From Agroathelia rolfsii (taxonomy: Eukaryota > Basidiomycota > Agaricomycetes > Amylocorticiales > Amylocorticiaceae), in contig JABRWF010000001.1 of assembly GCA_018343915.1 (NCBI GenBank), positions 4,278,001 to 4,342,000 of the forward strand: 64,000 nt of DNA, in the 5' to 3' direction. The notes below the pieces were generated by a model. That model saw only the letters and a list, made by a program, of their open reading frames with translations. It searched no databases and was not told where the DNA came from. A program made the translations under genes and the position numbers. Numbering within the stretch: position 1 is the stretch's first letter; every line of letters starts with the position of its first letter. Shown here piece after piece: positions 1-9,534 of this stretch.

Positions 1-145
1 GACACATCGGAAATGCTTCCGATGCATGGGGTACGCGGCGACTCAGAAGGGAGGACGTCGCTGGTGACTCCGTCGTAGATGTTCACGTATGTCGATGTGT
101 GCGATCGGGACGTTTGGCGGCCAGGTGCGTTGGCGGGTCGTGACA
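1..145 (-). mobile_element. Family C LTR, partial (cut by window edge)
   Basis: This end matches the last part of the complete C LTR at 1188-2062 almost base for base, ending in GGCGGGTCGTGACA. It abuts the pol sequence of element A1, so it is an insertion into A1. The next five bases (AGTCT) are the expected target duplication, but the other copy lies outside the window. CpGs are well preserved, which suggests a young copy. Confidence 0.85.
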
Positions 146-284
146 AGTCTAGGATTGGTTTAACCTTCTCTGGATCCATGTGAACTTGCCGGTGGGAAAC
201 AATGAAACCTAAGATGTTGACCTTGGGCTTTTCTACCTCGAACTTATCCAGGTTACCATATAGGTTGTGCTCTCTTAGGATTAT
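146..284 (-). pseudogene. A1 pol fragment, end of reverse transcriptase
   Basis: The complement encodes the stretch after the RT active site, equivalent to KFEVEKPEVNILGFIVSHRQ in A4. It continues the RT reading interrupted at 2176 by the solo LTR A, and stops at 146 where a C LTR begins. It is only a separated piece of the A1 polyprotein. Confidence 0.85.
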
Positions 285-2175
285 TGTTATGAGTTGGACA
301 ATTTTCGCATTTTCTTTACGAACATGTACATATTTTTACTGTATTTTTACGATTTTTATTCAAGGAGATATGGACAAAATACCTTGCAGGCGACATCTTG
401 ACGCGCGTGTGACTGGCTGTGTTAGCCCCACGTGACAGGAGTGCTCGTGACAAGGGTATATTAGGAAAGCGGAGTCTAGATCATTCCTTTTCATCAAAAG
501 GTCTAGACTCAGGAACCAGGGTCGTTCCGATCACTGTGCGATTACTAAGGAGTACTAGACTCATCATTCCGATCGGTTGCTCATCGGACTTAGGCACAAA
601 GCACTGCCCCTGCATTACTGTCATTTCCGCTTACGAACCCTGCTGCGCACAGACCACCAAGGCTGCGCACGGGCCCTTTGTTTTATGTATAAATACAAGC
701 ATGTAGCCCTTACCTGAACCTTAGCTTCGACCTTTTCGCCTTCAGGTAAGGGCACCCCCTCTTGTACTTATCACACAAATACTAATATATCTTTCGCCTT
801 CAGGCTTACACTCGTCCTAGCCCACTCTCTCTCTCTCTCCCCTCTTTCTTATTAAGTATAAGGCCTCAAGGGCAGCTTAGTAAGCAGATAGATAGGCCTT
901 AGTACTAGAAGGCAGTAAGACTACGAAAGCCCTCAATACACAGAGGCAATTGTGCGTGAACAAAGTCCTATTCAGTTAGGCCTAGGCAGTAATAAGTCCT
1001 AGCGAGTGTTAGTTGATCACGGAGGGCTAAGCCGCCTATCCTGAGTAAGAAACAGTTTGAAGATTTATTAGACGCGAAGAGAGCACACGGGAAATCTTCG
1101 GATTGGAGTACCGACCGCAATCCTAGCATAGTAAATCCAAAACTGTCCTATTACGACTGGTAGCAACGGGAGCACGTGAGCACTCGATGTCAAGAGCTGC
1201 CTTCGCAGCTAGCTCGGGCGGTACGGCGATGCCCCGGGGGCGCTAGCTACTAAGCTGCTCACTGCCAGATGGCAGCCCTGTGGGTTCGTGGAGTCGCCTC
1301 TTCAATATCTCGGGGCCTGCGGCGATACGGGTGGCGCGGCGAGCAGTCAGACGTACGGCAGGTTGAGCGGGAGGTCCGGCGAGATCAGGCGTAGAGCGAG
1401 AGATGTCAAGCCAGAGAGAAGAAGCTAGACGAGATGCTCGAGGACGCTCGAGTCCACAGGTTGACCGCTGACGATGCAGCGGGTGTAGAGCTTGTTTAGG
1501 GCTAAACACACTTAATTTTCCGACTACTGTAACTACTACATCAGGTACAGTACATATATACGAGGTACAGTAGTCGTGAAAATGATAAATAAAGAAATGA
1601 GTAAAGAACAATAGAAACAATAAAGAATAGCGCGCGCCGCGCGCTCTGGTAGTCGTGCCACGCTGTGCACGAAGGCGGGGATGCGTTCCTTCGGAAACAT
1701 CGGCGGTCTGATCGTCGATCAGAGCGCGATCATAGGAAAGTCCAAGCGCGATCTTCCCAGATAGGAAGGATCCGCTGGTGGGGACACATGGCAACTTGGG
1801 GATTGACATTGAGAAGTCCAGTCGGCATGTGGGACGCTCTGATGGACAGAAGCGCATCGATGATGGGAAGGAAGCGCGGGAAGGCGCTGTGCACATGGCT
1901 CCGGGGAAACGTCGGCGGACACATTGGAAACGCTTCCGATGCACGGGGTACGCGGCGACTCAGAAGGGAGGGCGTCGCCGGTGACTCCGTCGTAGATGTT
2001 CGCGTGTGTCGATGTGTGCGATCGGGACGTTTGGCGGCCGGGTGCGTCGGCGGGTCGTGACACTCGATATATATACCAAACTAGTAGTGAACGTAAAACC
2101 CGGCCTTACAGCCCGCCTGCGTGCCTTACAAGCAGGTTGTTCCTTTTGGTATTGTCAAGCGTGTAAGCCTTGACA
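285..2175 (+). mobile_element. Solo LTR, family A, TSD ATTAT, with nested C LTR
   Basis: It starts TGTTATGAGTTGGAC and ends AAGCCTTGACA, flanked on both sides by ATTAT (280-284 and 2176-2180). Without the nested C LTR and its duplication it is about 1011 bp, the same as the solo copy at 37634-38644. It carries the family A core: TATA box, hairpin, AGCTTCGACCT and a CT-rich tract. It splits the A1 reverse transcriptase. A solo LTR with intact duplication implies LTR-LTR recombination after full-length insertion. Confidence 0.95.
1188..2062 (-). mobile_element. Solo LTR, family C, TSD CTCGA
   Basis: On the plus strand it runs from TGTCAAGAGCTGCC to GGGTCGTGACA and is flanked by CTCGA (1183-1187 and 2063-2067). 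It lies inside the solo LTR A at 285-2175. Sense strand is assigned from the copy at 14749, which directly follows a purine tract. It holds a TATATA box between inverted copies of a CTACTGTA motif. Unlike the decayed copies at 14749 and 16788 it is CpG-rich, so it is recent. Open frames inside it are chance translations. Confidence 0.95.
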
Positions 2176-3325
2176 ATTATCAGGACCTCTCTAGTGACCT
2201 CCCATAGTTTTTCTTTGGTTTCTGCTCTGATGATAATGTCATCAATATAGACCCTGACAAATCCTAGTTGAACTAGGCAGAGAAGGATGTCATCCATCAA
2301 GGCCTGCATGGAAGAGGGGGCATTGCAGAGACCAAAAGGCATAACTAAGGGTTTGAAGAGTCCGCGTGATGTGATAAAAGCGGCCTTGCACTCATCCCCT
2401 TCCCTAATTCGGATATTGTTGAATCCAGCTTGTAGGTCGATCTTGGTGAACCAGCGGAACTTGGTCATATGTTCGACAATTTCAGAAATCAAAGGGAGGG
2501 GGTAAGCATTCTTGATGGTTTGCTCATTAAGGGCCTGATAATCCTAGACAGGTCAGAGTTTACCATTTTTCTTGGGAATGAAGAACATTGGGGCAGTAAA
2601 TTCACTTTCCAATTTGCGAATATATCCCTTAGCCAGGTTGTCATCGATCCATTCGTTGAGTGCATCAGTTTCATTGCTACTGAGGGGGTATACACACCCT
2701 TGTCTAAGCTTAGTTTCATCAAGCAACTCGATCTTATAGTCCGATGGCTTGTGGCTAGGCAACCTACTCACTTCCTCTTCAGAGAATACATCCGCAAAGT
2801 CTTTGTATCCTGATGGCATGGTTGTTGTGGCTTGTACTGTTTCCTTTTCAGGTAGGAAGGTTACTTCTGCAGATTTCCAATCAATTACAGGGTTTTCGAG
2901 ACGCAACCAGTCAATGCCAAGGATTACATCCTCTTGGCCTATATCAACAACGCATAATGGCAGGTATTTTTGTTTGGATCCAATTGTAGTATCGAGTATG
3001 GCAATGGATTCTATTTTCCCTATCTGATTTGCGGAGTTATCTATGTTGTATAAGGGAATGGGACGAGGTAATTTTTTTGTGGGGATTTTGTGTTTTTCTA
3101 TATATCAGTAGTTTACAAAAGAAGACGAAGCACCAGAATCAATCATAGCAAAAGTGGAGAAGTTTCTAAAGGGTCCATGGAACATGATAGGAACCTTGAG
3201 GTGCTGTCCATTCACACCGGCAAGGGAGAAATAAGAAGAAGAAATAGAAATATTGTTACAAGAGGAGAAAGAAGAAAGTCTATTTTATACGTATTGGTTA
3301 GACTGAATAGCCCTTTCAGCTGACC
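2176..3325 (-). pseudogene. A1 pol, protease and N-terminal reverse transcriptase (broken)
   Basis: Frame -1 relative to gag. The complement encodes an aspartic protease with the DSGASSSF signature, then the linker LGIDWLRLENPVIDW, then RT blocks including FFIPKKNGKL and LPLISEIVEHMTKF. In-frame stops occur at about 3105 (TGA, expected Arg), about 2548 (TGA, expected Arg) and about 2539 (TAG, expected Gln); each is one C-to-T change from sense when compared with A4. The RT is then cut by the solo LTR A. Not functional. Confidence 0.88.
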
Positions 3326-3338
3326 CTAAGAAAAACCC
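3326..3338 (-). promoter_or_regulatory. Probable -1 frameshift site, A1 gag-pol
   Basis: The complement reads GGGTTTTTCTTAG. Gag frame is GGT TTT TCT TAG. Pol (LGSAERAIQ) is open in the -1 frame directly across the stop. The same five-T run sits at the gag end in A4, F1, B1 and B3, always with pol in -1. A slip of the P-site TTT by one base would join the proteins. No pseudoknot was assessed. Confidence 0.55.
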
Positions 3339-4831
3339 ATTTGGTCTTTTAGAGCGGCAATGGCCGCCGCTTGCTCTTCCATGATCTGCATCACGTGGTC
3401 TGGGACTGAGTAAGCCGGAGGGCTTATCGAAGATGGAGGCGGGGGTGTGATAGCGGCTGTAGAAGCCGGAGCCAGAACCAGCTGAACTGAGGCAGAAATC
3501 GAGGCTTGACCCACAGATCCAGATGGTCTTGGCTTGTACCCAAGAAGAGGGCACCGGCGTTTCGGGTGACCCAGCTGTCCGCAATGAAAGCATTGTGCCT
3601 TCGACCAATCCCTGGGTAGGAACGATGGTCTACCCTGGAAGGGTTGACTGGTGGAAGGCATAGCAACCTGGGCGGCATTGATTGCAATGGGGTTGGTGGC
3701 AGATCCAGCTACGGGTACCCGGGGTCGCCATGTATCTTGCCATAGACCTGTTGATTGTAAACCTTGTTTAGCTTGCACGGCTGCGTCCATAGCCTTTTGT
3801 ACTATTTCTAGGTTGGTTTGGTCCCAACTGCTGAGTACATTCCTGATCTTGGGGTTTAACCCATCCAGGAATCTCATGCACCAATCTTCTTCAGATAGGT
3901 CCGTCTGTTGCGCCGTGGACCAGAAATCTGTGATGTAGTCCTGCATACTGCGAGAACCCTGTTTCAAGCCTTTTATTTTGTCCAATGTAGACCTCTTATA
4001 ATCCCACGACCCGTAGAGGCCTTGGAATGCTTTGTAGAAATCCTTGAAGACAAAAGGGTTTTCTGCCTTAACTTCTCCTTCCTCCTCCTGTTTAATCATG
4101 TCAGACCATTTTTCTGACCACCTCCTCGGGCCTCCTTCCAACAACGAAATCAACAGCCTTCCTTTGTCGCGATCCGTGCTATACAAAGTCAGGTTTAAAC
4201 CGAGGTAGTTCTCAAACCCTAGTATGAAGTCCTTGTATTTCTCACGGTCACCCGTGAACTTGGAAGGTTCCTTGCCTCTTTCTTTTGTCGAGGCAACTGT
4301 CACCACCTGGGGTGCTGGTGCAGGAGCAGGGGCAGGAACCGGTCGGTCGGCAATCTCAACCAGCTTGCGCTGGGTCTCTGTCATGTGCCTCATCATTTCT
4401 GTGGTCTGACACTGCATTTCCAGCATCTGACCTAAGAACTGTTCGAAGCCAGCTGACATCATGGGGGAGGGAGGACGGGTGATAGCAGGGGTATGGGTAC
4501 GAGGAGTAGGGATAGGAGTCCGGATTCTGGGAGTAACAGATGGAGTGGGAACACGCAAGTGGGTATGAGAAGTAATAGGTTCAGGATCTGGTTCACAATA
4601 GTCTGAAGGTGATGGGTATGTTTCTTCTTCAGGTTCTTCCTCCTCATCGTCTTCTTCTTCTTCGGATTCTTTGGGGGTAGCGGGTTTGGGTGGCAAGGGA
4701 AGTTTGGGAGGCGTAGGTACTTTTGGGGGTTGCGAAAAGGTGGCCTGAGGGGCAGGAGCGGAAACAGAGGGACGGGCAGAAGTCTTAGCGGCGGGTTGTG
4801 CGGGAGCTTTTCCTTTTCTGGCTTGGCTCAT
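3326..4831 (-). CDS. Gag of chromovirus A1 (501 aa)
   Basis: Structural protein that would form the virus-like particle and bind element RNA. Residues 1-150 are proline-rich with an acidic run (EEEEDDEEEEPEEE). The centre (about 150-350) has the retrotransposon gag fold hallmark KFTGDREKYKDFILGFENYL. A CCHC knuckle, CFHCGQLGHPKRRC, lies at 414-427. The C-terminus ends KDQMGFS. The frame is intact and 84% or more of residues appear shared with A4 gag by eye. ATG at 4831 follows the 5' leader. The stop overlaps the T-run where pol begins in the -1 frame. Confidence 0.92.
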   Translation of the reverse strand: MSQARKGKAPAQPAAKTSARPSVSAPAPQATFSQPPKVPTPPKLPLPPKPATPKESEEEEDDEEEEPEEETYPSPSDYCEPDPEPITSHTHLRVPTPSVTPRIRTPIPTPRTHTPAITRPPSPMMSAGFEQFLGQMLEMQCQTTEMMRHMTETQRKLVEIADRPVPAPAPAPAPQVVTVASTKERGKEPSKFTGDREKYKDFILGFENYLGLNLTLYSTDRDKGRLLISLLEGGPRRWSEKWSDMIKQEEEGEVKAENPFVFKDFYKAFQGLYGSWDYKRSTLDKIKGLKQGSRSMQDYITDFWSTAQQTDLSEEDWCMRFLDGLNPKIRNVLSSWDQTNLEIVQKAMDAAVQAKQGLQSTGLWQDTWRPRVPVAGSATNPIAINAAQVAMPSTSQPFQGRPSFLPRDWSKAQCFHCGQLGHPKRRCPLLGYKPRPSGSVGQASISASVQLVLAPASTAAITPPPPSSISPPAYSVPDHVMQIMEEQAAAIAALKDQMGFS

Positions 4832-5245
4832 AAAATGTGGAGCGAAGGCTCAACACGGATTCTCTTGTCTTCTTCAGAACTCAGGCACCAAGCGAAGTAC
4901 CTCTGGTAACGTAATAAAGGGGAGAAATAAGGATTTGTTTGGGCAGGCAGTTTTACACCTAAAGAGGTGTCCCTAGAAGCAGCAGGCTAACCCTGCAGTA
5001 GCGCCTTTGGGTAATGACACAAGGTTTCCCTGGAACGTGCAGGTACTCCCAAGCCTAAATCTGAACGGGTTAAAACTGAGTATTAGATCTCAGCTAATTG
5101 CTTCCGCAAACAGTTCAAGCCCAAAACAAATTTGACAAAAGAAGCGTATATAAAAATCTTTTTCCTTGCTTGTGCTAATTGGCAGAGAATCAATCTGCAC
5201 ACTGGAGCGAGGCTTGACAGTGGTTTAGGTTTAGCTTTGACCTAA
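4832..5245 (-). other. A1 5' leader with self-priming PBS
   Basis: Untranslated leader between LTR and gag. Two bases inside the LTR, 5233-5243 on the complement reads AGGTCAAAGCT, the reverse complement of AGCTTTGACCT found (as AGCTTCGACCT) in this element's own LTR. There is no TGG start as expected for a tRNA primer. The rest of the leader resembles 45766-46162 in A4 and shows no open frame of interest. Confidence 0.7.
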
Positions 5246-5781
5246 TGTCAAGGCTTGCACGCTTGACTAATCCAACAAGCACAACCTTCTGTAAGGTACA
5301 AAGGCGGGCTGTAAAGCTGGGTTTTATGTGCGTTACTTAGTCAGATGTATTTCAGGGACCCACGTGCTTCCGTTGCTGCTCTTTGTAATAGTCCACCTAA
5401 TTGACTACTTTGCTAGGCTAGTGATCAGTACTCTAGACAGAAGTCTTCCCGTGTACTTTGCTTTGCGTCAAATAGTTTTTAAGTGGTTCTTACTCAAGAT
5501 AGGCGGCTTAGCCCACCGTGGTCTACGTAATCCCTGCAAGGACTTGTTACTGCCTTGACCAGAGTGAACTGGGTTTTATCACACGCAATGCCCCTTATGT
5601 ATTGGGGACTTATGACTTATTTAGTCCTCTGGTACTAGGACTATACGCACTTATCTAGATGCCCTGAAGGCCTTATACTAAATAAGGAGAGTGAAGAGAG
5701 AGAGGGGGTATAGGCTAGGGCGAACAAGCCTGAAGGCGAGATAATATATTAGTAATATATAGTAAGTACAAGGGGGGGGTG

Positions 5782-7541
5782 TGTCAAGAGCTGCCTTCGC
5801 AGCTAGCTCAGGCGGTGCGGCGATGCCCCTGGAGCGCTAACTGCTACAGCTGCTCACTGCCAGATGGCAGCCCTGTGGGTTCGTGGAGTCGCCTCTTCAA
5901 TATCTCGGGGCCTGCGGCGATACGGGTGTCGCGGCAAGCAGACAAGCGCACGGCAGGTTAGTGCGGGTAGTCCGGCGAGATCAGGCGTAGAGCAGAGGAT
6001 GACAAGCCAGAGGGAGAGAGCAGAACAAGATACTCGAGGACGCTCAAGTCCACAGGTTGACCGCTGGCTATGCAGCGGGTGTAGGGCTTGTTTAGGGCGA
6101 TACACACTTAATTTTCCGACTACTGTAACTACTACATCAGGTACAGTACATATATACAAAGTACAGTAGTCGTGAAAATGATAAATAAAGAAATGAAAGA
6201 AAACAATAAGAACAATAAAGATCCAGCGCGTGCCGCGTATCATGACCTGCCAACCCACCTGGCCGCCGAACGTTCCGATCGCGCACATCGACATTCACGA
6301 ACAACTACAACGGAGCCACCGGCGACATCCTCCCTTCTGCGTCGCCGTGTGTCCCATGCATTGGAAGCGTTTCCAATGTGTCCGCCGACGTTTCCCCGGA
6401 GTCATGTGCAAGGCCGCCCCTCGCGCTTCCTTCTCATCAATGGCACACTTCTGTCCATCAGAGCATTCCACATGACAACAACACTTCTCGATGTCCATCC
6501 CCAAGTCGCCATGTGCCCGCACCAGTGGATCCTTCCTATCTGGGAAGATCGCGCTTGGTTCTCCCTCATGATCATGCTCTGATCGACGATCAGACCGCCG
6601 ATGTTTCTGAAGGAACACACCCCCGCCTTCGTGCACAGCGTGGCACGACTACCAGAGCGCATGGCGCGCGCTATTACCTATTGTTCTTATTGTTTTCCCT
6701 CTATTTCTTTATTTATCATTTTCACGACTACTGTACTTTGTATATATGTACTGTACCTGATGTAGTAGTTACAGTAGTCGGAAAATTAAGTGTATTTGGC
6801 CCTAAACAAGCCCTACACCCGCTGCATCGCCAGCGGTCAACCTGTGGACTCGAGCGTCCTCGAGTGTCTTGTCTAGTTATCTCGTCTCCGCTTGGTCTCT
6901 CTGCTCTATGCCTGATCTCGCTGGAACACCCGTACCAACCTGCCGTACGCTTGACTGCTCGCCGCATCACCCGTATTGCCGCAGGCCCCGAGACATCGAA
7001 GAGGCGACTCCACAAACCCACAGGGCTGCTATCTGGCAGTGAGCAGCTGTAGCAGTTAGCGCTCCAGGGGCATCGCCACACCACCCGAGCTAGCTACGAA
7101 GGTAGCTCTTGACACCGCGCGCTCTGGTAGTTGTGCCACGCTGTGCACGAAGGCGGGGGTGCGTTCCTTCGGAACCATCGGCGGTCTGATCGTCGATCAG
7201 AGCGTGATCGTGAGGGAGAACCAAGCACGATCTTCCCAGATAGGAAGGATCCGCTGGTGGGGACACATGGCGACTTGGGGAATGTCTTCGAGAAGTCCAG
7301 TCAATATGTGGAACGCTCTGATGGACAGAAGCGCATCGATGATAGGAAGGAAGCGCGAGGGGTGGCCTTGCACATGGCTCCGGGGAAACGTCGGTGGACA
7401 CATCAGAAACGCTTCTGATGCACGAGACACACGGCGACGCAGAAGGGAGGATGTCGCCGGTGGCTCCATCGTAGTTGTTCGCGAATGTCGATGTGTGCGA
7501 TCGAGATGTTCGGCGGCCGGGTGCGTTGGCGGGTCGTGACA
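5782..7541 (-). mobile_element. Solo LTR, family C, TSD GGGTG, with nested C LTR
   Basis: The plus strand runs TGTCAAGAGCTGCC to GGGTCGTGACA, flanked by GGGTG at 5777-5781 and 7542-7546. Its length is about 878 bp once the inner LTR is removed. It sits in the A1 5' LTR and itself received an inverted copy of the same family, so C LTRs inserted at this spot twice. Confidence 0.95.
6238..7114 (+). mobile_element. Solo LTR, family C, TSD CCGCG, inside another C LTR
   Basis: It begins TATCATGACCTGCC (the first G is mutated to A from TGTCA) and ends GGTAGCTCTTGACA. It is flanked by CCGCG at 6233-6237 and 7115-7119. Orientation is opposite to the host C LTR, producing a large interrupted inverted repeat between the two. 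Confidence 0.93.
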
Positions 7542-8016
7542 GGGTGCCCTTACCTGAAGGCGAGAAGGTCGAAGCTAAGGTTCAGGTAAGGGTTATATGC
7601 TTGTATTTATACATAAATGAAAGGGCCCGTGCGCAGCCTCATTGGTCTGTGCACAGCCGGGGTTCGTAAGCAGGAACATGTAATAATGCAGGGGCAGTGC
7701 TTTGTGACTAAGTCCGATGAGCAACCAATTAGAGTGATGAGTCTAGTACTCCTTAGTAATCACACAGTGATCGGAATGACCCTGGTTCCTGAGTTTAGAC
7801 CTTTTGATGAAAAGGAATGATCTAGACTCCGCCTTTCTAATATACTCTTGTCATGAGCACTCCTGTCACGTGGGGCTAACACAGCCAGTCACACGTGCAT
7901 CAAGATGTTGCCTGCAAGGTATTTTGTCCATATCTCAATGAATAAAAATCGTAAAAATACAATAAAAATATATACATGTTTGTAAAGAAACGGCGAAAAA
8001 TGTCCAACTCATAACA

Positions 8017-8640
8017 CTAGGAGTCCCATGACGAGGGGGTCGTTTGCCCCTAGCCCATTCCCAGGTCCAATGAGCTTAATCTCGTTGCACTTCAAGTGGC
8101 TATTCTGACAAGGGACGCATTTAGCCCCGCTGTCCCAAGGCCACTTGCAGGCCTTTGAGCGTCTTTGGCACGCGTCGCACGCCTATCCACAATGTCAAGG
8201 AAAAATTTTTGAAATTAATTATTAGGGGACTCACCACCAGAGGCAATGGCTCTGTTGCTCTTTGCTTTGCCATGGGGGCCTTGACTTTGACGTCGCTGGT
8301 GCGCTTGCATGACCTGCCACCCTCTGGCATCCTCTGGGCTGGTCTCATACGCTCCACCTTCCTTGCCGCCTCCTCCTTGCGTCGTTTCTCCTCTTCCTCC
8401 TGCTTTCTCTTTTCTTCCGCCGCGTGCTCCACCTCCTCGCGTCTTCATCGTGCCGCGTCCCGCTCTTCATGCAGACGTGCCATCATCTCCTTGTACTTGC
8501 ACATTTGATGCTCGAGTTCCTCCTCTTGGTTGATTTCGGAGGAGGGGAGTCTGGCTTTACTTTTTCCTTTATTGTTACGAGGCACTATGTTTGTTGTGAA
8601 GCAAGAGTAGTCTGCACGGTCACAGCATCACAATGTTAAG
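8017..8640 (-). pseudogene. Interrupted gene: coiled coil plus paired Cys motif
   Basis: The complement encodes ELEHQMCKYKEMMARLHEER, an in-frame TGA (8445-8447, probably a former CGA Arg), then a Lys/Glu-rich coiled coil (EEKRKQEEEEKRRKEEAARK) ending EPLPLV. A canonical 52-bp intron follows (8234-8183, GTGAGT to ATAG). The next exon opens ACDACQRRSKACKWP and continues to CVPCQNSHLKC, a repeated C-x2-C-x6-C arrangement that could bind metal. The frame runs straight into the A1 LTR at 8016, so the insertion cut this exon. I recall similar Cys-motif hypothetical proteins in agaricomycetes but cannot assign a function. Confidence 0.6.
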
Positions 8641-8713
8641 TCAAGGTTTTAGAACTCCGTAATCCTGTAGTGTAGGCTACCCTTCAAGGGCTCAGGGCCT
8701 AAGAGGGGGATAC
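8641..8713 (+). other. 3' end and purine tract of a family G element
   Basis: The stretch ends GGGCTCAGGGCCTAAGAGGGGGATAC directly before the G LTR, spelled here in two overlapping parts: GGGCTCAGGGCC and AGAGGGGGATAC. The same design (GGGCTCAGGACG, then AGTAGGGGGATAC) precedes the C LTR at 14749. It is read as the polypurine tract that primes plus-strand synthesis, so C and G LTRs are related and run left to right here. Confidence 0.6.
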
Positions 8714-9474
8714 TGTCACGCGCCACACATCCCAATCAATATCCGGGACGTTTTCTGATGCACACCATAATACGCATTCATTCGGGTTGCACGGCGGTGA
8801 CTCATAACGCACTATCTCGCTGGAGCCTCCATGTTGCATACGCCTGTCGGAACCAAACCTGATTACCGATCAACAAACTCCAGATACACCGCGTGGTTTC
8901 ACTGATGCCCGGCATCGATCAATAACTGTAGCGCTTCTCACCATGCATGTCGATCCTTCTCTTTCTTATCATTTCCCTTTTTGACTCATCATTGGTTTTA
9001 TCCATTTTTTTTATTATTCTCACTCCATTGTACATGTTCCACTGAGTAGTAGTATATATACACAAATACTTTGTACCTATGTACTCCAGTTCAGAAATTC
9101 AAATGTTTAGTAACTAAGAATACTTCCCCTCTCATCCTATTTAGTTGGAAGCAGTGACACAAGGGCCAAAGCCGTTTGTTTGGCCAAAGTCCAGACTAAA
9201 GCAACTCACCCCGTCATCTGCTAGCACTTTCGCATCCGACACCCTTTCCTCCTCTCTTGATCATCATCTCGTTGAGTCACGTCAATCGACTTGGCTGTTC
9301 GCCAAAGCACCTAACCCTCTCAATTCGTTGCCCATCCTTAGCCTCACGCATCCGCATCATGCTGTTGCGTCCGCGAGTGCCCTTTGCCGCGATTGTCTAT
9401 TGCCGCATCGCCCATCCGTGTTCTCATTACACCGAACCTTCCGTTGGGGTCTCCAGCGAGTTTGGTTCGTGACA
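8714..9474 (+). mobile_element. Family G LTR, probable 3' LTR
   Basis: It starts TGTCACGCGCCACAC and ends TTGGTTCGTGACA (761 bp). A partial inverted copy occurs at 42468-42624. It contains a TATATACA box near 9053 followed by pyrimidine-rich sequence. No matching duplication flanks it (GATAC left, ACACC right), as expected for the 3' LTR of a longer element rather than a solo LTR. The 5' LTR was not found. Confidence 0.75.
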
Positions 9475-9534
9475 ACACCAAGGTTCCCAATCAACATTAT
9501 TTTTTACTCCTTGGTATTGATAGTACCCCCCAAG
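9475..9534. other. Unassigned spacer between LTR G and LTR F
   Basis: Sixty bases that continue, across the LTR F insertion, into 11390-12606. They contain a small inverted repeat (ACCAAGG and CCTTGGT). No gene is visible. Confidence 0.4.

Larger units (their letters stand above)
146..8016 (-). mobile_element. Ty3/gypsy chromovirus A1, interrupted by several LTRs
   Basis: Reading leftward: 5' LTR (8016-5246), priming site, gag (4831-3326), protease and RT (3325-2176), a solo LTR A, then a short RT/RNase H piece (284-146) before a C LTR cuts it at the window edge. The missing RNase H, integrase and 3' LTR must lie left of the window. The same organisation is seen in plus orientation in A4 (44740-52204). 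The five bases beyond the 5' LTR (CTAGG, 8017-8021) are the expected target duplication. They lie inside a coding exon of an unrelated gene, so A1 disrupted that gene. Confidence 0.9.
5246..8016 (-). mobile_element. 5' LTR of A1 (family A) containing nested C LTRs
   Basis: On the plus strand it starts TGTCAAGGCTTGCACG and ends CCAACTCATAACA. Removing the nested C block (5782-7541 plus 5 bp) leaves about 1006 bp, the family A length. The core is split: the CT/GA-rich tract lies left of the insert and the TATA/hairpin region right of it (7550-7615, complement). The right end is directly followed by interrupted coding DNA. Confidence 0.92.

Noticed and set aside
419..706. 95-codon frame repeated at 23633, 37768 and 10679
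   Set aside because: It is a frame through the family A LTR upstream of its TATA box, not conserved as protein when copies are compared.
1243..1944. 233-codon minus-strand open frame, and similar frames at 6378-7052 and 15177-15569
   Set aside because: They are translations of family C LTRs in various frames; the same LTR copies have stops elsewhere, and composition is that of repetitive non-coding DNA.
5246..5260. tRNA-type primer binding site next to LTRs
   Set aside because: No TGG follows the LTR ends in A, B or F, while a self-complement does.
8121..8432. A 103-codon gene read straight through
   Set aside because: The last part (after EPLPLV) translates a canonical intron; splicing gives the Cys motif exon instead.
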